Source: Pseudodesulfovibrio tunisiensis
GTDB taxonomy: Bacteria > Desulfobacterota > Desulfovibrionia > Desulfovibrionales > Desulfovibrionaceae
Reading direction: 5' to 3'
Length of the DNA stretch: 64,000 nucleotides
NCBI RefSeq assembly: GCF_022809775.1
Contig: NZ_CP094380.1
Span: 2,951,501 to 3,015,500 of the forward strand
Within the stretch, counting starts at the first letter, position 1. Every line of letters begins with the position of its first letter. A program made the translations under genes and the position numbers. Positions 33,469 to 42,151 of this stretch are shown piece after piece. A model generated the notes under the pieces. The model was given only the letters and a program-made list of their open reading frames with translations. It did no database searches and was not told the origin of the DNA.

Positions 33469-35187
33469 CTAGAAGCGTTCGAAGTCGTCATCATCGCCGG
33501 ACATGTCGAGGTCCATGCCGTTGCCCGGAGGATTGGCCTTGGGCTTGGGAGCTGCGGCCAGCGCCTTGGGCTTTTGCGGCTTTGTCGTGACTCTGGGGCC
33601 CGAAGTGGGCTTGTGGCCTGCCGAGCCGCCGCTGGAGACGCGGAAGAAGCTGATCTCGCGCTGGAGTTCGATGGCCTGTGCAGACAGGGTCTCGGAGGTG
33701 GAGGCCACTTCCTCGGATGCGGCCGCGTTCTGCTGCACCACCTGATCCAGTTCCTGGATGGCCTTGTTGATCTGCTCGGCCCCGGAGTTCTGTTCCGTGG
33801 TGGCCGCCGCGATTTCCTGCACCAGTTCCGCAGTCTTCTTGATGTCCGGGACCATGCGGGTCAGCATTTCCCCGGCTTCCTCGGCAACCTGCACGCTGGA
33901 GGCGGAGAGCTCGCTGATCTCGCCTGCTGCCGTGGCGCTGTGCTCGGCCAGCTTGCGGACTTCCGCGGCCACGACCGCAAAGCCCTTGCCGTGTTCGCCT
34001 GCACGCGCTGCCTCGATGGCCGCGTTCAGGGCGAGCAGGTTGGTCTGGCGGGCGATGTCTTCCACGATGGTAATGCGTTCCGCGATCTTCTTCATGGATT
34101 CCACGGTCCCGGCAACGGCCGAGCCGCCCTTTTCCGCATCCTGCGCAGCCTGGAGCGCGATGCCTTCCGTGGTGCGGGCATTGTCCGCGTTCTGGGTGAT
34201 GTTGGAGGTCATTTCCTCCATGCTGGAGGCCACTTCCTCAAGCGCGGCAGCCTGCTGGGTCGCGCCCTGGGACAGGCTGTCCGAGGAGGCGGAGAGTTCC
34301 TCGCCGCCTGCGGCCACGCTGTCGCTGCCGGACTGGACGTTCAGGACCACGTCGCGCAGACGGGTCATCATGTCGTCCATGGCGTTGGAGAGCTGGGCCA
34401 GTTCGTCCTTGTGGGTATCGTTCAGGGAATGGCGCAGATCGCCGGTAGCCATGGTCTTGGTGAAGTCCACGCACCGGAACAGCGGCTTGGTGATGCTGCC
34501 TGCGATGACCCATGCGACGGGCACGACAAACAGGGCCAGAAGCGCGAGGATACCCAGCCCGATCCACATGATCAGGGAATTGGTGAAGTCGGTGAAGGTC
34601 TTCTGAATGGCGATCCGTCTAGCCTCTATCACATCAATATAGATTCCCGTGGCCACAAAATAGTCGGTGCCGGGGATCTTCATCGCATATGCCTGCTTGG
34701 GCGAAGGCTGCTGTTCGCCGGGCTTGGGAAACCAGTAGGTCACGAATCCGCCGCCGTTCTGGGCCTTGTCCACCATGTCCCTGATGTAGGCATTGCCCTT
34801 CACGTCCTTGGAGTTCATGTTGTTCTGACCAATGCGCTCCGGCCGGATGGGATGGGCAACGGCCGTACCGGACATGTCATAGGCGAAGTAGTAACCATCT
34901 TCACCAAACCGCACCTTGAGCAGTTCTTCCTGCACCACAGGTTGCGGGTCCAGTCCCTTGGCCTTGGCCTTTTCCACGGCATCACCCAGCTTCGTGGCCA
35001 AGGATTGCACCGCAAACTTGAGAGTACGTTCAAAGCCGATCTTCATGGCTTCCGTGGCATCTTCAACTCCTTGCTCTGCAAGGGAATTCAATCCCACTGT
35101 AAAGGCCCCGCTGGCAAGCAGCGTGGACAGTATCAACAGTACAATCAGAAACAATATTCTGATCTTGATTCCAAAATTCCGCAGCAT
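33469..35187 (-). CDS. Methyl-accepting chemotaxis protein with single Cache domain
   Basis: A 572-residue chemoreceptor. TM1 at residues 5-27, an sCache_2 periplasmic sensor ([48 protein letters not shown]), TM2 at about 200-225, a HAMP domain, and a cytoplasmic signalling hairpin with [21 protein letters not shown] flexible Pro/Lys-rich linker of about 45 residues leads to the C-terminal DDDDFERF. The final DFERF fits the CheR/CheB tether pattern (aromatic-x-x-aromatic). Start [11 protein letters not shown] at 35187 follows AAGGAGGGGAAAG; an ATG 11 codons upstream is not supported. It is monocistronic with its own terminator. Confidence 0.94.
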   Translation of the reverse strand: MLRNFGIKIRILFLIVLLILSTLLASGAFTVGLNSLAEQGVEDATEAMKIGFERTLKFAVQSLATKLGDAVEKAKAKGLDPQPVVQEELLKVRFGEDGYYFAYDMSGTAVAHPIRPERIGQNNMNSKDVKGNAYIRDMVDKAQNGGGFVTYWFPKPGEQQPSPKQAYAMKIPGTDYFVATGIYIDVIEARRIAIQKTFTDFTNSLIMWIGLGILALLALFVVPVAWVIAGSITKPLFRCVDFTKTMATGDLRHSLNDTHKDELAQLSNAMDDMMTRLRDVVLNVQSGSDSVAAGGEELSASSDSLSQGATQQAAALEEVASSMEEMTSNITQNADNARTTEGIALQAAQDAEKGGSAVAGTVESMKKIAERITIVEDIARQTNLLALNAAIEAARAGEHGKGFAVVAAEVRKLAEHSATAAGEISELSASSVQVAEEAGEMLTRMVPDIKKTAELVQEIAAATTEQNSGAEQINKAIQELDQVVQQNAAASEEVASTSETLSAQAIELQREISFFRVSSGGSAGHKPTSGPRVTTKPQKPKALAAAPKPKANPPGNGMDLDMSGDDDDFERF

Positions 35188-35338
35188 GGCTTTCCCCTCC
35201 TTGGTATACAGTGAGTTCACCGTGCCGTTTTCTCATCCTCAACTGTTACATATCTACTGCGGAGAAAAAAGTACATTGCTGAAACCATTATAATAATGGC
35301 TTCTGATTTTGGCAGAACGATTGTTCTAAAGAAGTTGG

Positions 35339-36217
35339 CTATGTCGTTTGTGCTTTGTTGCGTTTGCTTTTGCTGCGACATGAGCCCAGATATATCCCGA
35401 CAAGTGCCAGCATGGCACCAATTCCTTCGGTCACGCTGACGGTCTTGCCGAAGAACAGCACGTCCCAGATGTAGGAAAGGGTGGGTTGGAGCAGGAGTAT
35501 GAGGCCTACCAGCGATGTGCTGACGTGCTGCATGCCCCGGGTGATGAGAAACCAGCCCACGGTGTGGCAGCCCAGCGCCAATGCCAGAATCGAGGCAAGA
35601 GCCTTGCCGTCCGGGATCACGAAGGATTCCCCGTGGATCAGCATGTTGACTCCGGCCAGCATTCCGGCACACAGGGCCATGCTTGCGGCAACCGCAATCG
35701 GGTTGTGGTGCCGGGTGCGGGTTACGGTGTATTGCAGGCTGAGCAGATAAAAGGAATAGGCCGTGGCGCTGGCCAGACCGAACAGCACGCCGGTGCGGTA
35801 TGTTTCCGTGAACTGGGCCCAGCCCGCGCCGACCATGAGATAGAGCCCGATCAGGGCGAGAGCCATGGAGGCCAGAAAGGTTGGCCTGACTTTTTCCCCC
35901 AGAAGGAGCACGGACACGGCTGACAGCACGATGACCTGAAAGTTGGTCAGCATGGTGGCCATGCCCGGCCCGACGAACAGGATGCTTCTGTGCCAGCAGA
36001 ACAGGTCTGCGGCAAAGCACGCGGCAATGCCCAGCGACCAGAGCCAGATGTTTGAACGCAGTCGGGATATCTCCCCCTGTCGCCAGAGCAGGATCACGAG
36101 TCCGAGTCCGCCGATGACAAGCCTGTAAAACGCGCTTGCGTCCGGGCCGACTCCGGCAAGACGCACGAAAACCGCCGCGAAACTGATGATCACGGCGCCA
36201 ATGATGAGACCGGTCAT
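35339..36217 (-). CDS. EamA/DMT-family transporter
   Basis: A 292-residue inner-membrane protein with ten membrane helices in two EamA repeats: FAAVFVRLAGVGPDASAFYR with LVILLWR near the start, the mid-helix LLLGEKVRPTFLASMALALI, and the second-half LILLLQPTLSYIWDVLFFGK. These are drug/metabolite transporter features; the substrate, an amino acid or metabolite, is unknown. Its start is immediately after the sfsA stop codon, so the two are coupled. C-terminus is basic (RSKSKRNKAQTT). Confidence 0.9.
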   Translation of the reverse strand: MTGLIIGAVIISFAAVFVRLAGVGPDASAFYRLVIGGLGLVILLWRQGEISRLRSNIWLWSLGIAACFAADLFCWHRSILFVGPGMATMLTNFQVIVLSAVSVLLLGEKVRPTFLASMALALIGLYLMVGAGWAQFTETYRTGVLFGLASATAYSFYLLSLQYTVTRTRHHNPIAVAASMALCAGMLAGVNMLIHGESFVIPDGKALASILALALGCHTVGWFLITRGMQHVSTSLVGLILLLQPTLSYIWDVLFFGKTVSVTEGIGAMLALVGIYLGSCRSKSKRNKAQTT

Positions 36218-37030
36218 TTATTCCTTCACCACATCAAGTCTTTGACCAAGGGCAATGCCCGAGTCCGTTATTTCGGCCACGAAAGGCCATGCCTCGACCC
36301 CGGTGTTCAGGGCCTCGTAAAACAGGCGGGCGTATTCCTCGTCCACGAAATCCGCTGGTCCGAAACAATGTGCGTCGTTGCGCTGGATCAGCAGGAACAG
36401 GGCAACGCGCGCTCCGGTCCGAGCCAGAGTCATGAGTTCGTGCAGATGCTTCTGTCCCCGGACCGTGACCGCGTCCGGAAATCGGGCCACATCGTCTTCC
36501 ACCAGCGTGACGTTCTTGCATTCGACCCACAGGTCCGGGCCGTCACTGGTCAGATGCGCGTCCAATCGACTGTCGCCGATTTTCGCTTCGGGCTGGAATG
36601 TGGCATATCCGCGCAGTTCCGGGATGGCGCCGGTTTCCCATGCCCGCTTGAGCATCCGGTTCGGAGTCAGGGTGTTCACGCCCACGAGCGTGTCGTGAAA
36701 CGCAAGGGCCTCCAGAGTCCATTTGAGCTTGCGTGCGGGGTTGGATGCGGGCGAGAGCAGGGCGCGGCTGCCGGGCCTGAGCAGGCCGGACATGGCCCCG
36801 GTATTGTTGGTGTGCGCAAGCACGGTCTGCATGCCGTCCGGTCCGTCCACGCGGCATTCCACGGTGAACCGCTTGTGGCGGGCCACGAAGATCGCGTTCA
36901 GACAGCCGGAAGGGTAGGGTATCCGGCAGGCAGCCGGATCATGCACGGGCATTGGTTCCTCCAGTCCGGCGAGTTGCCGGACAGGAAGCTCATAGGCAAT
37001 TTCCCTTCCGTAATCCAGCAATTCCCGCAT
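36218..37030 (-). CDS. sfsA: SfsA family DNA/RNA-binding nuclease-like protein
   Basis: A 270-residue SfsA protein. The signature LWVECKNVTLVEDDVARFPD followed by AVTVRGQKHLHELM is nearly canonical, and the N-terminal OB-like part includes AIFVARHKRFTVECRV and HTNNTGAM. In E. coli SfsA was linked to maltose metabolism; the fold is nuclease-like with the catalytic D/E-x-K set (here E-C-K). It is 30-40 residues longer at the N-terminus than E. coli SfsA (MRELLDYGREIAYELPVRQL). The start at 37030 lacks a clear ribosome site. It is followed without a gap by the EamA gene and is divergent from serS. Confidence 0.92.
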   Translation of the reverse strand: MRELLDYGREIAYELPVRQLAGLEEPMPVHDPAACRIPYPSGCLNAIFVARHKRFTVECRVDGPDGMQTVLAHTNNTGAMSGLLRPGSRALLSPASNPARKLKWTLEALAFHDTLVGVNTLTPNRMLKRAWETGAIPELRGYATFQPEAKIGDSRLDAHLTSDGPDLWVECKNVTLVEDDVARFPDAVTVRGQKHLHELMTLARTGARVALFLLIQRNDAHCFGPADFVDEEYARLFYEALNTGVEAWPFVAEITDSGIALGQRLDVVKE

Positions 37031-37182
37031 GGTTTTTCAGCGTGCCGCAACGTGGTACGGAAGCGTGGAGATTGCGTGATTTCGGGATTCCCGAGGATTT
37101 TGCGGCCGGGCCCCGGCCTCGGACTTTATATCCGTGGCGACTTGGTGTACGTGAAGAGCCATTGCCTGCAAGGAGTACATGA

Positions 37183-38460
37183 ATGCTTGATCTGAAATTG
37201 ATGCAAAAGGACCCGGCGGTAGTCCGGGAGGCCCTGAAGAAACGCAATTCGTCCATTGATGTGGACGAGTTCACCAGGCTGGACGCCCGGCGCAAGGAAC
37301 TCATTGCCGAGGGCGAGCAGCTCAAGTCCGAGCGCAACAAGGTCGGCCCGGAGATTGCCCGGCGCAAGCGTGAAAAGCAGGACGCATCCGACCTGCTGGA
37401 GCGCATGGCCGAGGTTTCCGCCCGCGTCAAGGAACTGGACGGCGAGCTTTCCGCCGTGGAGGCCAGCGAACAGGAATGGATGATGGCCGTTCCCAACATC
37501 CCCCATGATTCCGTACCCCTTGGCAAGTCCGAAGAGGACAACCCGGAAGTCCGGCGTTGGGGCGAGCCCGCAGCATTCGATTTCGAGCCCCGGGAGCACT
37601 GGGATCTCGGCACCGAACTGGGCGGTCTGGATTTCGAACGCGCGGCCAAGCTGGCCGGTTCCCGTTTTTCCGTGAGCTATGGCTGGTGCGCCCGTCTGGA
37701 ACGCGCTCTTGCCCAGCTCATGCTGGATACGCACACCGCGCACCACGGCTATACCGAGGTGATTCCGCCCTTCATGGTCAATCGCAAGACCATGACCGGC
37801 ACGGGCCAGCTTCCCAAGTTCGAGGAAGACCTGTTCAAGCTGGAGAACTGGGACTATTTCATGATTCCCACGGCCGAAGTCCCGCTGACCAACCTGTTTG
37901 CGGACGAGGTGATCGACGGTTCCCTGCTGCCGGTCAAGTTCTGTGCCCAGACTCCGTGCTTCCGTTCCGAGGCCGGTTCCTACGGCAAGGACACCAAGGG
38001 ACTGATCCGTCTGCACCAGTTCTACAAGGTGGAAATGGTCAATTTCGTGCATCCGGACAAGTCCTACGAGGCTCTGGAGGACATGACCTCGGCTGCCGAG
38101 CGCATTCTTCAGCTCCTGAAGCTGCCGTACCGCGTGATCACCCTGTGTTCCGGGGATATCGGCTTCAGCGCGGCCAAGACCTACGACATCGAGGTCTGGG
38201 TGCCGGGCCAGAACACCTATCGGGAAATTTCGTCCTGCTCCAACTGCGAGGATTTTCAGGCCCGCCGCGCCAATATCCGGTTCAGCGAGTCTGGTTCGAA
38301 GAAGAAGCCCTACGTGCACACCCTGAACGGTTCCGGCCTTGCCGTGGGCCGCTGTCTGGTGGCCGTGATGGAAAACTACCAGCAGAAGGACGGCTCCATC
38401 GTGATTCCCGAGGCCCTGAAGCCCTACATGGGCGGTCTCGAAGTGGTGGAACCCAAGTAG
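37183..38460 (+). CDS. serS: Seryl-tRNA synthetase
   Basis: A 425-residue class II synthetase that charges tRNA-Ser and tRNA-Sec with serine. The N-terminal coiled-coil arm (residues about 25-105, [20 protein letters not shown]) is followed by motif 2, [20 protein letters not shown], and motif 3, [27 protein letters not shown] is the serine-adenylate region. Full length and intact. AAGGAG precedes the ATG. A terminator follows directly. Confidence 0.98.
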   Translation: MLDLKLMQKDPAVVREALKKRNSSIDVDEFTRLDARRKELIAEGEQLKSERNKVGPEIARRKREKQDASDLLERMAEVSARVKELDGELSAVEASEQEWMMAVPNIPHDSVPLGKSEEDNPEVRRWGEPAAFDFEPREHWDLGTELGGLDFERAAKLAGSRFSVSYGWCARLERALAQLMLDTHTAHHGYTEVIPPFMVNRKTMTGTGQLPKFEEDLFKLENWDYFMIPTAEVPLTNLFADEVIDGSLLPVKFCAQTPCFRSEAGSYGKDTKGLIRLHQFYKVEMVNFVHPDKSYEALEDMTSAAERILQLLKLPYRVITLCSGDIGFSAAKTYDIEVWVPGQNTYREISSCSNCEDFQARRANIRFSESGSKKKPYVHTLNGSGLAVGRCLVAVMENYQQKDGSIVIPEALKPYMGGLEVVEPK

Positions 38461-38481
38461 CTGTCGGTTGAAACGATCATG

Positions 38482-38521
38482 AAAAAAAGGCTCGGACGAA
38501 ATTGTCCGGGCCTTTTTCTTT
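38482..38521 (+). terminator. Terminator of serS, possibly bidirectional
   Basis: Stem GGCTCGGAC/GTCCGGGCC (one G-T pair), loop GAAATT, with A-tract before and TTTTTCTT after. It also lies at the 3' end of the convergent thioesterase gene. Confidence 0.85.
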
Positions 38522-38539
38522 TATTTCGAAGGGATAGTT

Positions 38540-39022
38540 TCAGGCAGAGGCGTTTTCCCTTGCGCGTTCCTGCTGGCGCACGGTGCGACGCATCTCGGCT
38601 TCCTTGTAGCGGCGGCGCGAGGTCTCGTCCGTGGTTTCCAGCGGCGGAACCGGGGCTGGCCTGCCGTTTTCGTCCAGACTGACAAAGGTCAGATACGCGG
38701 AATTGGTGTGCCGGACCTCGCCGGTCATGAGGTCTTCGGCTTCCACGCGTACTCCGATTTCCATGCTGGTGCGGCCCACGTGGTTCAGGCTGGCCTTGAA
38801 TATGAGCAGTTCGCCCACATAGGCGGGCTGCTGAAAGGCCATGCGGTCGATGGACACGGTGACGGCATTGGTGCGGCAGTGGCGTTTGGCCACCACGCCC
38901 CCGGCAATGTCGATATGCTTGAGAATGACTCCGCCGTGCAGGTTGCCCGCAGGATTCGTATCCTGGGGCAGCACGAGATGGGTCATGACCACTTCGGATT
39001 CCCTGGCGGTTTTGGGCTTCAT
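38540..39022 (-). CDS. Acyl-CoA thioesterase, hotdog family (YciA/BACH-like)
   Basis: A 160-residue hotdog-fold thioesterase: HLVLPQDTNPAGNLHGGVIL with the catalytic Asn/Asp-type region, DIAGGVVAKRHCRTNAVTVS, FQQPAYVGELLIFKASLNHV, and GRTSMEIGVRVEAEDLMTGE. It hydrolyses acyl-CoA to free acid and CoA; chain-length preference cannot be read from sequence. The C-terminal ~25 residues are charged (RRRYKEAEMRRTVRQQERAR) and helical. It is directly coupled to the small gene upstream (39023). Confidence 0.92.
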   Translation of the reverse strand: MKPKTARESEVVMTHLVLPQDTNPAGNLHGGVILKHIDIAGGVVAKRHCRTNAVTVSIDRMAFQQPAYVGELLIFKASLNHVGRTSMEIGVRVEAEDLMTGEVRHTNSAYLTFVSLDENGRPAPVPPLETTDETSRRRYKEAEMRRTVRQQERARENASA

Positions 39023-39265
39023 CTATTCTTCCTTGTTTTTGCCATATTCCACGCGCGCTTCCCACACGAGCAGCCCCACCTTGCGGCCCAGATCGGCCTG
39101 ACGCGTCTTGAGCAGGGCTTCTGCCGCCTCCCGGTTGCCGCCGGATTTGAGCATGGTGGCGGACTCCAGATCGCGCAAATATTTTTCACATTCCCGGATA
39201 ACCCCGGACAGATCCAGAGTTTCCAACTCTTTCGGAACTCGAACGGACTTGACCTTGCGACTCAT
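39023..39265 (-). CDS. Small hypothetical protein
   Basis: An 80-residue charged protein, MSRKVKSVRVPKELETLDLS to VWEARVEYGKNKEE, largely helical with no cysteine pair, signal peptide or membrane segment. Start ATG 39265 has a strong ribosome site (GGAGGTGGGCA). It abuts the thioesterase start, so the two are one transcript. I do not recognise a family. The 37 upstream codons that remain open are not supported by a ribosome site. Confidence 0.75.
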   Translation of the reverse strand: MSRKVKSVRVPKELETLDLSGVIRECEKYLRDLESATMLKSGGNREAAEALLKTRQADLGRKVGLLVWEARVEYGKNKEE

Positions 39266-39439
39266 TGCCCACCTCCGAAAGTTTTCGGGTTGTCTTTCAT
39301 TCTGATGACAGACCGTTGCTTCACGTGTCAAGCAGGGTATTGCGGCATCGAAAAAAGCATGGAATATTCCAGGCACCCCTTTTCATCGACGGCAGCACGT
39401 TTTTCCTGACGCATCACCTTCGGACACTCGGGCGGCAAC

Positions 39440-39748
39440 ATGACTTCATTCTGTGAACACGGCACGGCCTCGTCCGGAATGGCCATGGAGTTCGCCGCAG
39501 CGGTCCAGCATGTGCTCGTGCTGTATACGGGCATCGTGCTGGTGTCGGTCATGCTGACCGACCTGTATCGCATCCCGGCCGGAGAAACCCACAACATCCT
39601 GTTCTTCACGACCATGTGCGGCCGCCATCGGCACCCTGATGCAGGTGGTGCGCATCGGGCGGTTCGGATTGGGGCGGGTTGCCGAAGACAGAAAAAGGCC
39701 CGCTCGGTTGAGCGGGCCTTTGGATTTGCCTTGTACCTATCGAGGTGA
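39440..39748 (+). pseudogene. Possible frameshifted membrane-protein remnant
   Basis: An ORF of 102 codons whose first ~60 residues look real (a hydrophobic helix, VQHVLVLYTGIVLVSVMLTD, then LYRIPAGETHNILFFTTM), while the rest is Arg-rich and unlike a protein. Removing one base near 39618 would continue the hydrophobic reading as AAAIGTLMQVVRIGRFG, so a one-base insertion is likely. It overlaps the dsr terminator and has no ribosome site at 39440; an internal ATG at 39482 has a weak GGAA. Otherwise the 39266-39691 stretch holds nothing I can identify. Confidence 0.3.
39692..39719 (-). terminator. Rho-independent terminator of dsr operon
   Basis: Perfect 10-bp stem AGGCCCGCTC with its complement, loop GGTT, and five T on the minus strand, about 40 bp past the dsrP stop. 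Confidence 0.92.
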
Positions 39749-39758
39749 CGGTAAGCAG

Positions 39759-40985
39759 CTAGGCTTCGGCCTTTTCAGCCGTGCAGTCGCATTCGTCGTC
39801 GGTGGAGCAGCCGCAGGGCAGGGCCTGGGCTTCGTTGAGCTCTTCCTTGACGTCGGTGGCAATCTTGAACAGCACGGTCACGATCAGGGCGCCGATGGCG
39901 TAGACCATCATGGAGACCATGAGTTCCTTGCCGGTGGGCCAGTACGGGGTGATGGTGCCGAACGGATTCGGGTTGAAACCGCCGATGAGCAGGCCAAGGC
40001 CCTTGTCCAGCCAGGTGGCCACGATCAGCATGGCGAGCGCCCAGGGCAGGATCTTCTGATTTTCACGCCAGCGGGGCGGAATCAGCAGGATCAGGCAGAC
40101 AGTGGCCAGAATGAGGAAGGCCCACATGAAGGGAACCATTTCAGTGTGTCCATGCTCGCCTGCGAACAGGTACACGATGGAGTGCATGTGGCCCGGCATG
40201 TTGGAGTAGAAGGCGGTGAAGAATTCCAGGGCCAGGAAGAACATGTTCACGCACATGGCGTAGATGATGATCTTGACCAGAGTCTTCACGGCATCCTTGG
40301 GCATCTGGAAGTTGGTGAACTTCTCGGTTGCCTTCATGACGAGCAGCAGGATCGCGGGACCGGAGCAGAACGCGCTGGCCAGGAAGCGGGCAGCCAGAAT
40401 GGCGGTGAGCCAGTAGTGGCGGCCGGGCAGGCCCTGGTACAGGAATGCGGTCACGGTGTGGATGGAGAAGGCCCAGATGATGGAGATGTAGATGAAGGGC
40501 TTCAGCCAGCCGGGATGCTTCATGTGCGCGCGATCGCGGGACAGGCAGGTCCAGCCGATGAGCAGGTTCAGGAACAGGTAGCCGCACAGCACGGTCATGT
40601 CCCAGAACAGGATGGAATTCGGCGTGGGGTGCAGAACCACATTGAGCATGCGGCTGGGCTGCCCCACGTCCACGGCGACGAACAGCATGCACATGACGCA
40701 CGCTGCAATGGCCATGAATTCGCCGAAGATGACCATGTTCTTGTTTTTTTCGTAGTTATGGAAGTAGTGGGGCAGCACGATCATGACGCCGGAGGCGGCA
40801 AGACCGACCAGATACGTCAACTGGGAGATGTAGAAACCCCAGGAAACGTCCCTGCTCAGGCCCGTGATCTTCATGCCGACCATGAGCTGGTTGATCCAGA
40901 CTGCGGCTCCAAGGCCGATGACCACCAGCAGGAAGGCTATCCAGCCGTAGTATCTCGGAGATCCTTTCAAGGCTCTTTCAAGCAT
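39759..40985 (-). CDS. dsrP: DsrP, NrfD-family integral membrane subunit
   Basis: A 408-residue membrane protein with about ten hydrophobic helices, a NrfD/PsrC-like quinone-interacting subunit. Helix landmarks: YYGWIAFLLVVIGLGAAVWI, GLAASGVMIVLPHYF, FWDMTVLCGYLFLNLLIG, WAFSIHTVTAFLYQGLPG, FCSGPAILLLVM. DsrP forms the quinone site of the DsrMKJOP complex that delivers electrons to dissimilatory sulfite reduction via DsrC. The C-terminal tail CGCSTDDECDC is unusual, four cysteines in eleven residues, and could bind a metal. It is the last dsr gene, 12 bp after dsrO. Confidence 0.96.
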   Translation of the reverse strand: MLERALKGSPRYYGWIAFLLVVIGLGAAVWINQLMVGMKITGLSRDVSWGFYISQLTYLVGLAASGVMIVLPHYFHNYEKNKNMVIFGEFMAIAACVMCMLFVAVDVGQPSRMLNVVLHPTPNSILFWDMTVLCGYLFLNLLIGWTCLSRDRAHMKHPGWLKPFIYISIIWAFSIHTVTAFLYQGLPGRHYWLTAILAARFLASAFCSGPAILLLVMKATEKFTNFQMPKDAVKTLVKIIIYAMCVNMFFLALEFFTAFYSNMPGHMHSIVYLFAGEHGHTEMVPFMWAFLILATVCLILLIPPRWRENQKILPWALAMLIVATWLDKGLGLLIGGFNPNPFGTITPYWPTGKELMVSMMVYAIGALIVTVLFKIATDVKEELNEAQALPCGCSTDDECDCTAEKAEA

Positions 40986-40997
40986 TCTCGCCTCCCC

Positions 40998-41768
40998 TTA
41001 GATGATGTAGTACACGCTCGGCTCGGTGCCGGCAGTGGGTTTGCGGCGAATGGTGAACCGCTCGCGCAGCACCTGACGGACCGAAGAATCGGGATCGTTG
41101 AGATCGCCGAACACGATGGCGCCGTTGCTGGCATCCACACAGGCGGGCATCTTGCCGACCGCGAGGCGTTCCACACAGAAGTTGCACTTCTCGACAACAC
41201 CGCGCATGCGGGTGGGGAACTCGGGATTCAGGGCTTCAAGGTCCAGATGTTCCCGGGGTTCGCCCCAGTTGAAGGAACGGGAGCCGTAGGGGCAACCCGC
41301 CATGCAGTAGCGGCAACCGATGCAGCGATGGTAGTCCATGGCCACGATGCCGTCCGGGCGCTTGAACGTGGCCTTGGTCGGGCACACGCGAACGCACGGG
41401 GGTTCGTCGCAGTGGTTGCACAGCAGGGCGTATCTCCGTTCCTTGACCGTGTCGTCGAGGTGCGGGTTGAGCTGCTCGGGGAAGGCCTGCTCGTAGGGGG
41501 CGGTCCATATCCACTTGACGTTCTGATTGCCCGGAATGTCCGGCACGTTGTGGATGGAGTGGCACGCCTTGATGAGCGGAGCGAAGTCTTCGTCCGTATT
41601 GATCTTGGTGGTGTCGATGACCATGGCCCAGCGCTTGGCGTGGGCCGAGTCCTTGTTCACCTTGACCGGGGAGTGACCGCCCGAGGCAAGGGTGGCTTTC
41701 GGGGCGACGGCCAGTCCGGCAGCGGCCAGACCGGCAATCTTGATGAAGGTACGTCTGTTGTTCTTCAT
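40998..41768 (-). CDS. dsrO: DsrO, periplasmic ferredoxin-like subunit
   Basis: A 256-residue subunit with a Tat signal (RRTFIKIAGLAAAGLAV, twin Arg at residues 5-6) and cleavage near LASGG. Several [4Fe-4S] motifs follow: CNHCDEPPCVRVCP, CIGCRYCMAGCPYG, CNFCVERL and a later AC. It relays electrons between the periplasmic cytochrome DsrJ and the membrane DsrP. Its ATG overlaps the dsrJ stop in TAATG; the 13 upstream codons are not part of the gene. Confidence 0.96.
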   Translation of the reverse strand: MKNNRRTFIKIAGLAAAGLAVAPKATLASGGHSPVKVNKDSAHAKRWAMVIDTTKINTDEDFAPLIKACHSIHNVPDIPGNQNVKWIWTAPYEQAFPEQLNPHLDDTVKERRYALLCNHCDEPPCVRVCPTKATFKRPDGIVAMDYHRCIGCRYCMAGCPYGSRSFNWGEPREHLDLEALNPEFPTRMRGVVEKCNFCVERLAVGKMPACVDASNGAIVFGDLNDPDSSVRQVLRERFTIRRKPTAGTEPSVYYII

Positions 41769-42151
41769 TATTTCAACCCCTCCGGCTGAATGTGGCAATC
41801 CCAGCAATAGGGGGACACACCGGCATCATCATGACACTTGTCGCAGAACTCGGCCTTGTTGTTGTGGCACTTCATGCAGGTGTTCTGCAGGCTGATGGTG
41901 ATTTCCTTGCCAGCGTGGTTGATGTACGTCCTCTTGCCGTCGCGCAATGCCCAGTCGCGCCAGTCGTTCAGGAGCTGCATGTGCTCGCGGCGCATGAACT
42001 CCGTGGACTCGATGCACTGCTTTTCACCCACGGGCAGCTTGAGTTCCGGCTGCTTGTAGGTTTTGGCCTTTCCCACGACAAAGGGGGAAAGCAGCAGCGC
42101 AAAGAAGACGACCAGGCCGGCGACAATCGCGGCTCCATACTGCATCTTCAT
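41768..42151 (-). CDS. dsrJ: DsrJ, triheme cytochrome c
   Basis: A 127-residue periplasmic cytochrome. An N-terminal membrane anchor (residues 4-27, YGAAIVAGLVVFFALLLSPF) is followed by three CxxCH motifs (CMKCH, CDKCH and CWDCH) near the C-terminus. DsrJ is the triheme subunit of DsrMKJOP and is unusual in heme ligation in other species. It starts directly at the dsrK stop codon. Confidence 0.97.
   Translation of the reverse strand: MKMQYGAAIVAGLVVFFALLLSPFVVGKAKTYKQPELKLPVGEKQCIESTEFMRREHMQLLNDWRDWALRDGKRTYINHAGKEITISLQNTCMKCHNNKAEFCDKCHDDAGVSPYCWDCHIQPEGLK

Noticed and set aside
37031..37182. T-box or other leader control before serS
   Set aside because: The 152-bp leader lacks a T-box sequence and a terminator; T-box control is also not expected in this group.
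39639..41789. A 716-codon open frame opposite dsrP and dsrO
   Set aside because: It is antisense to well-supported dsr genes, is His/Gly/Val-rich without any motif, and arises from GC-biased codon use of the real genes.
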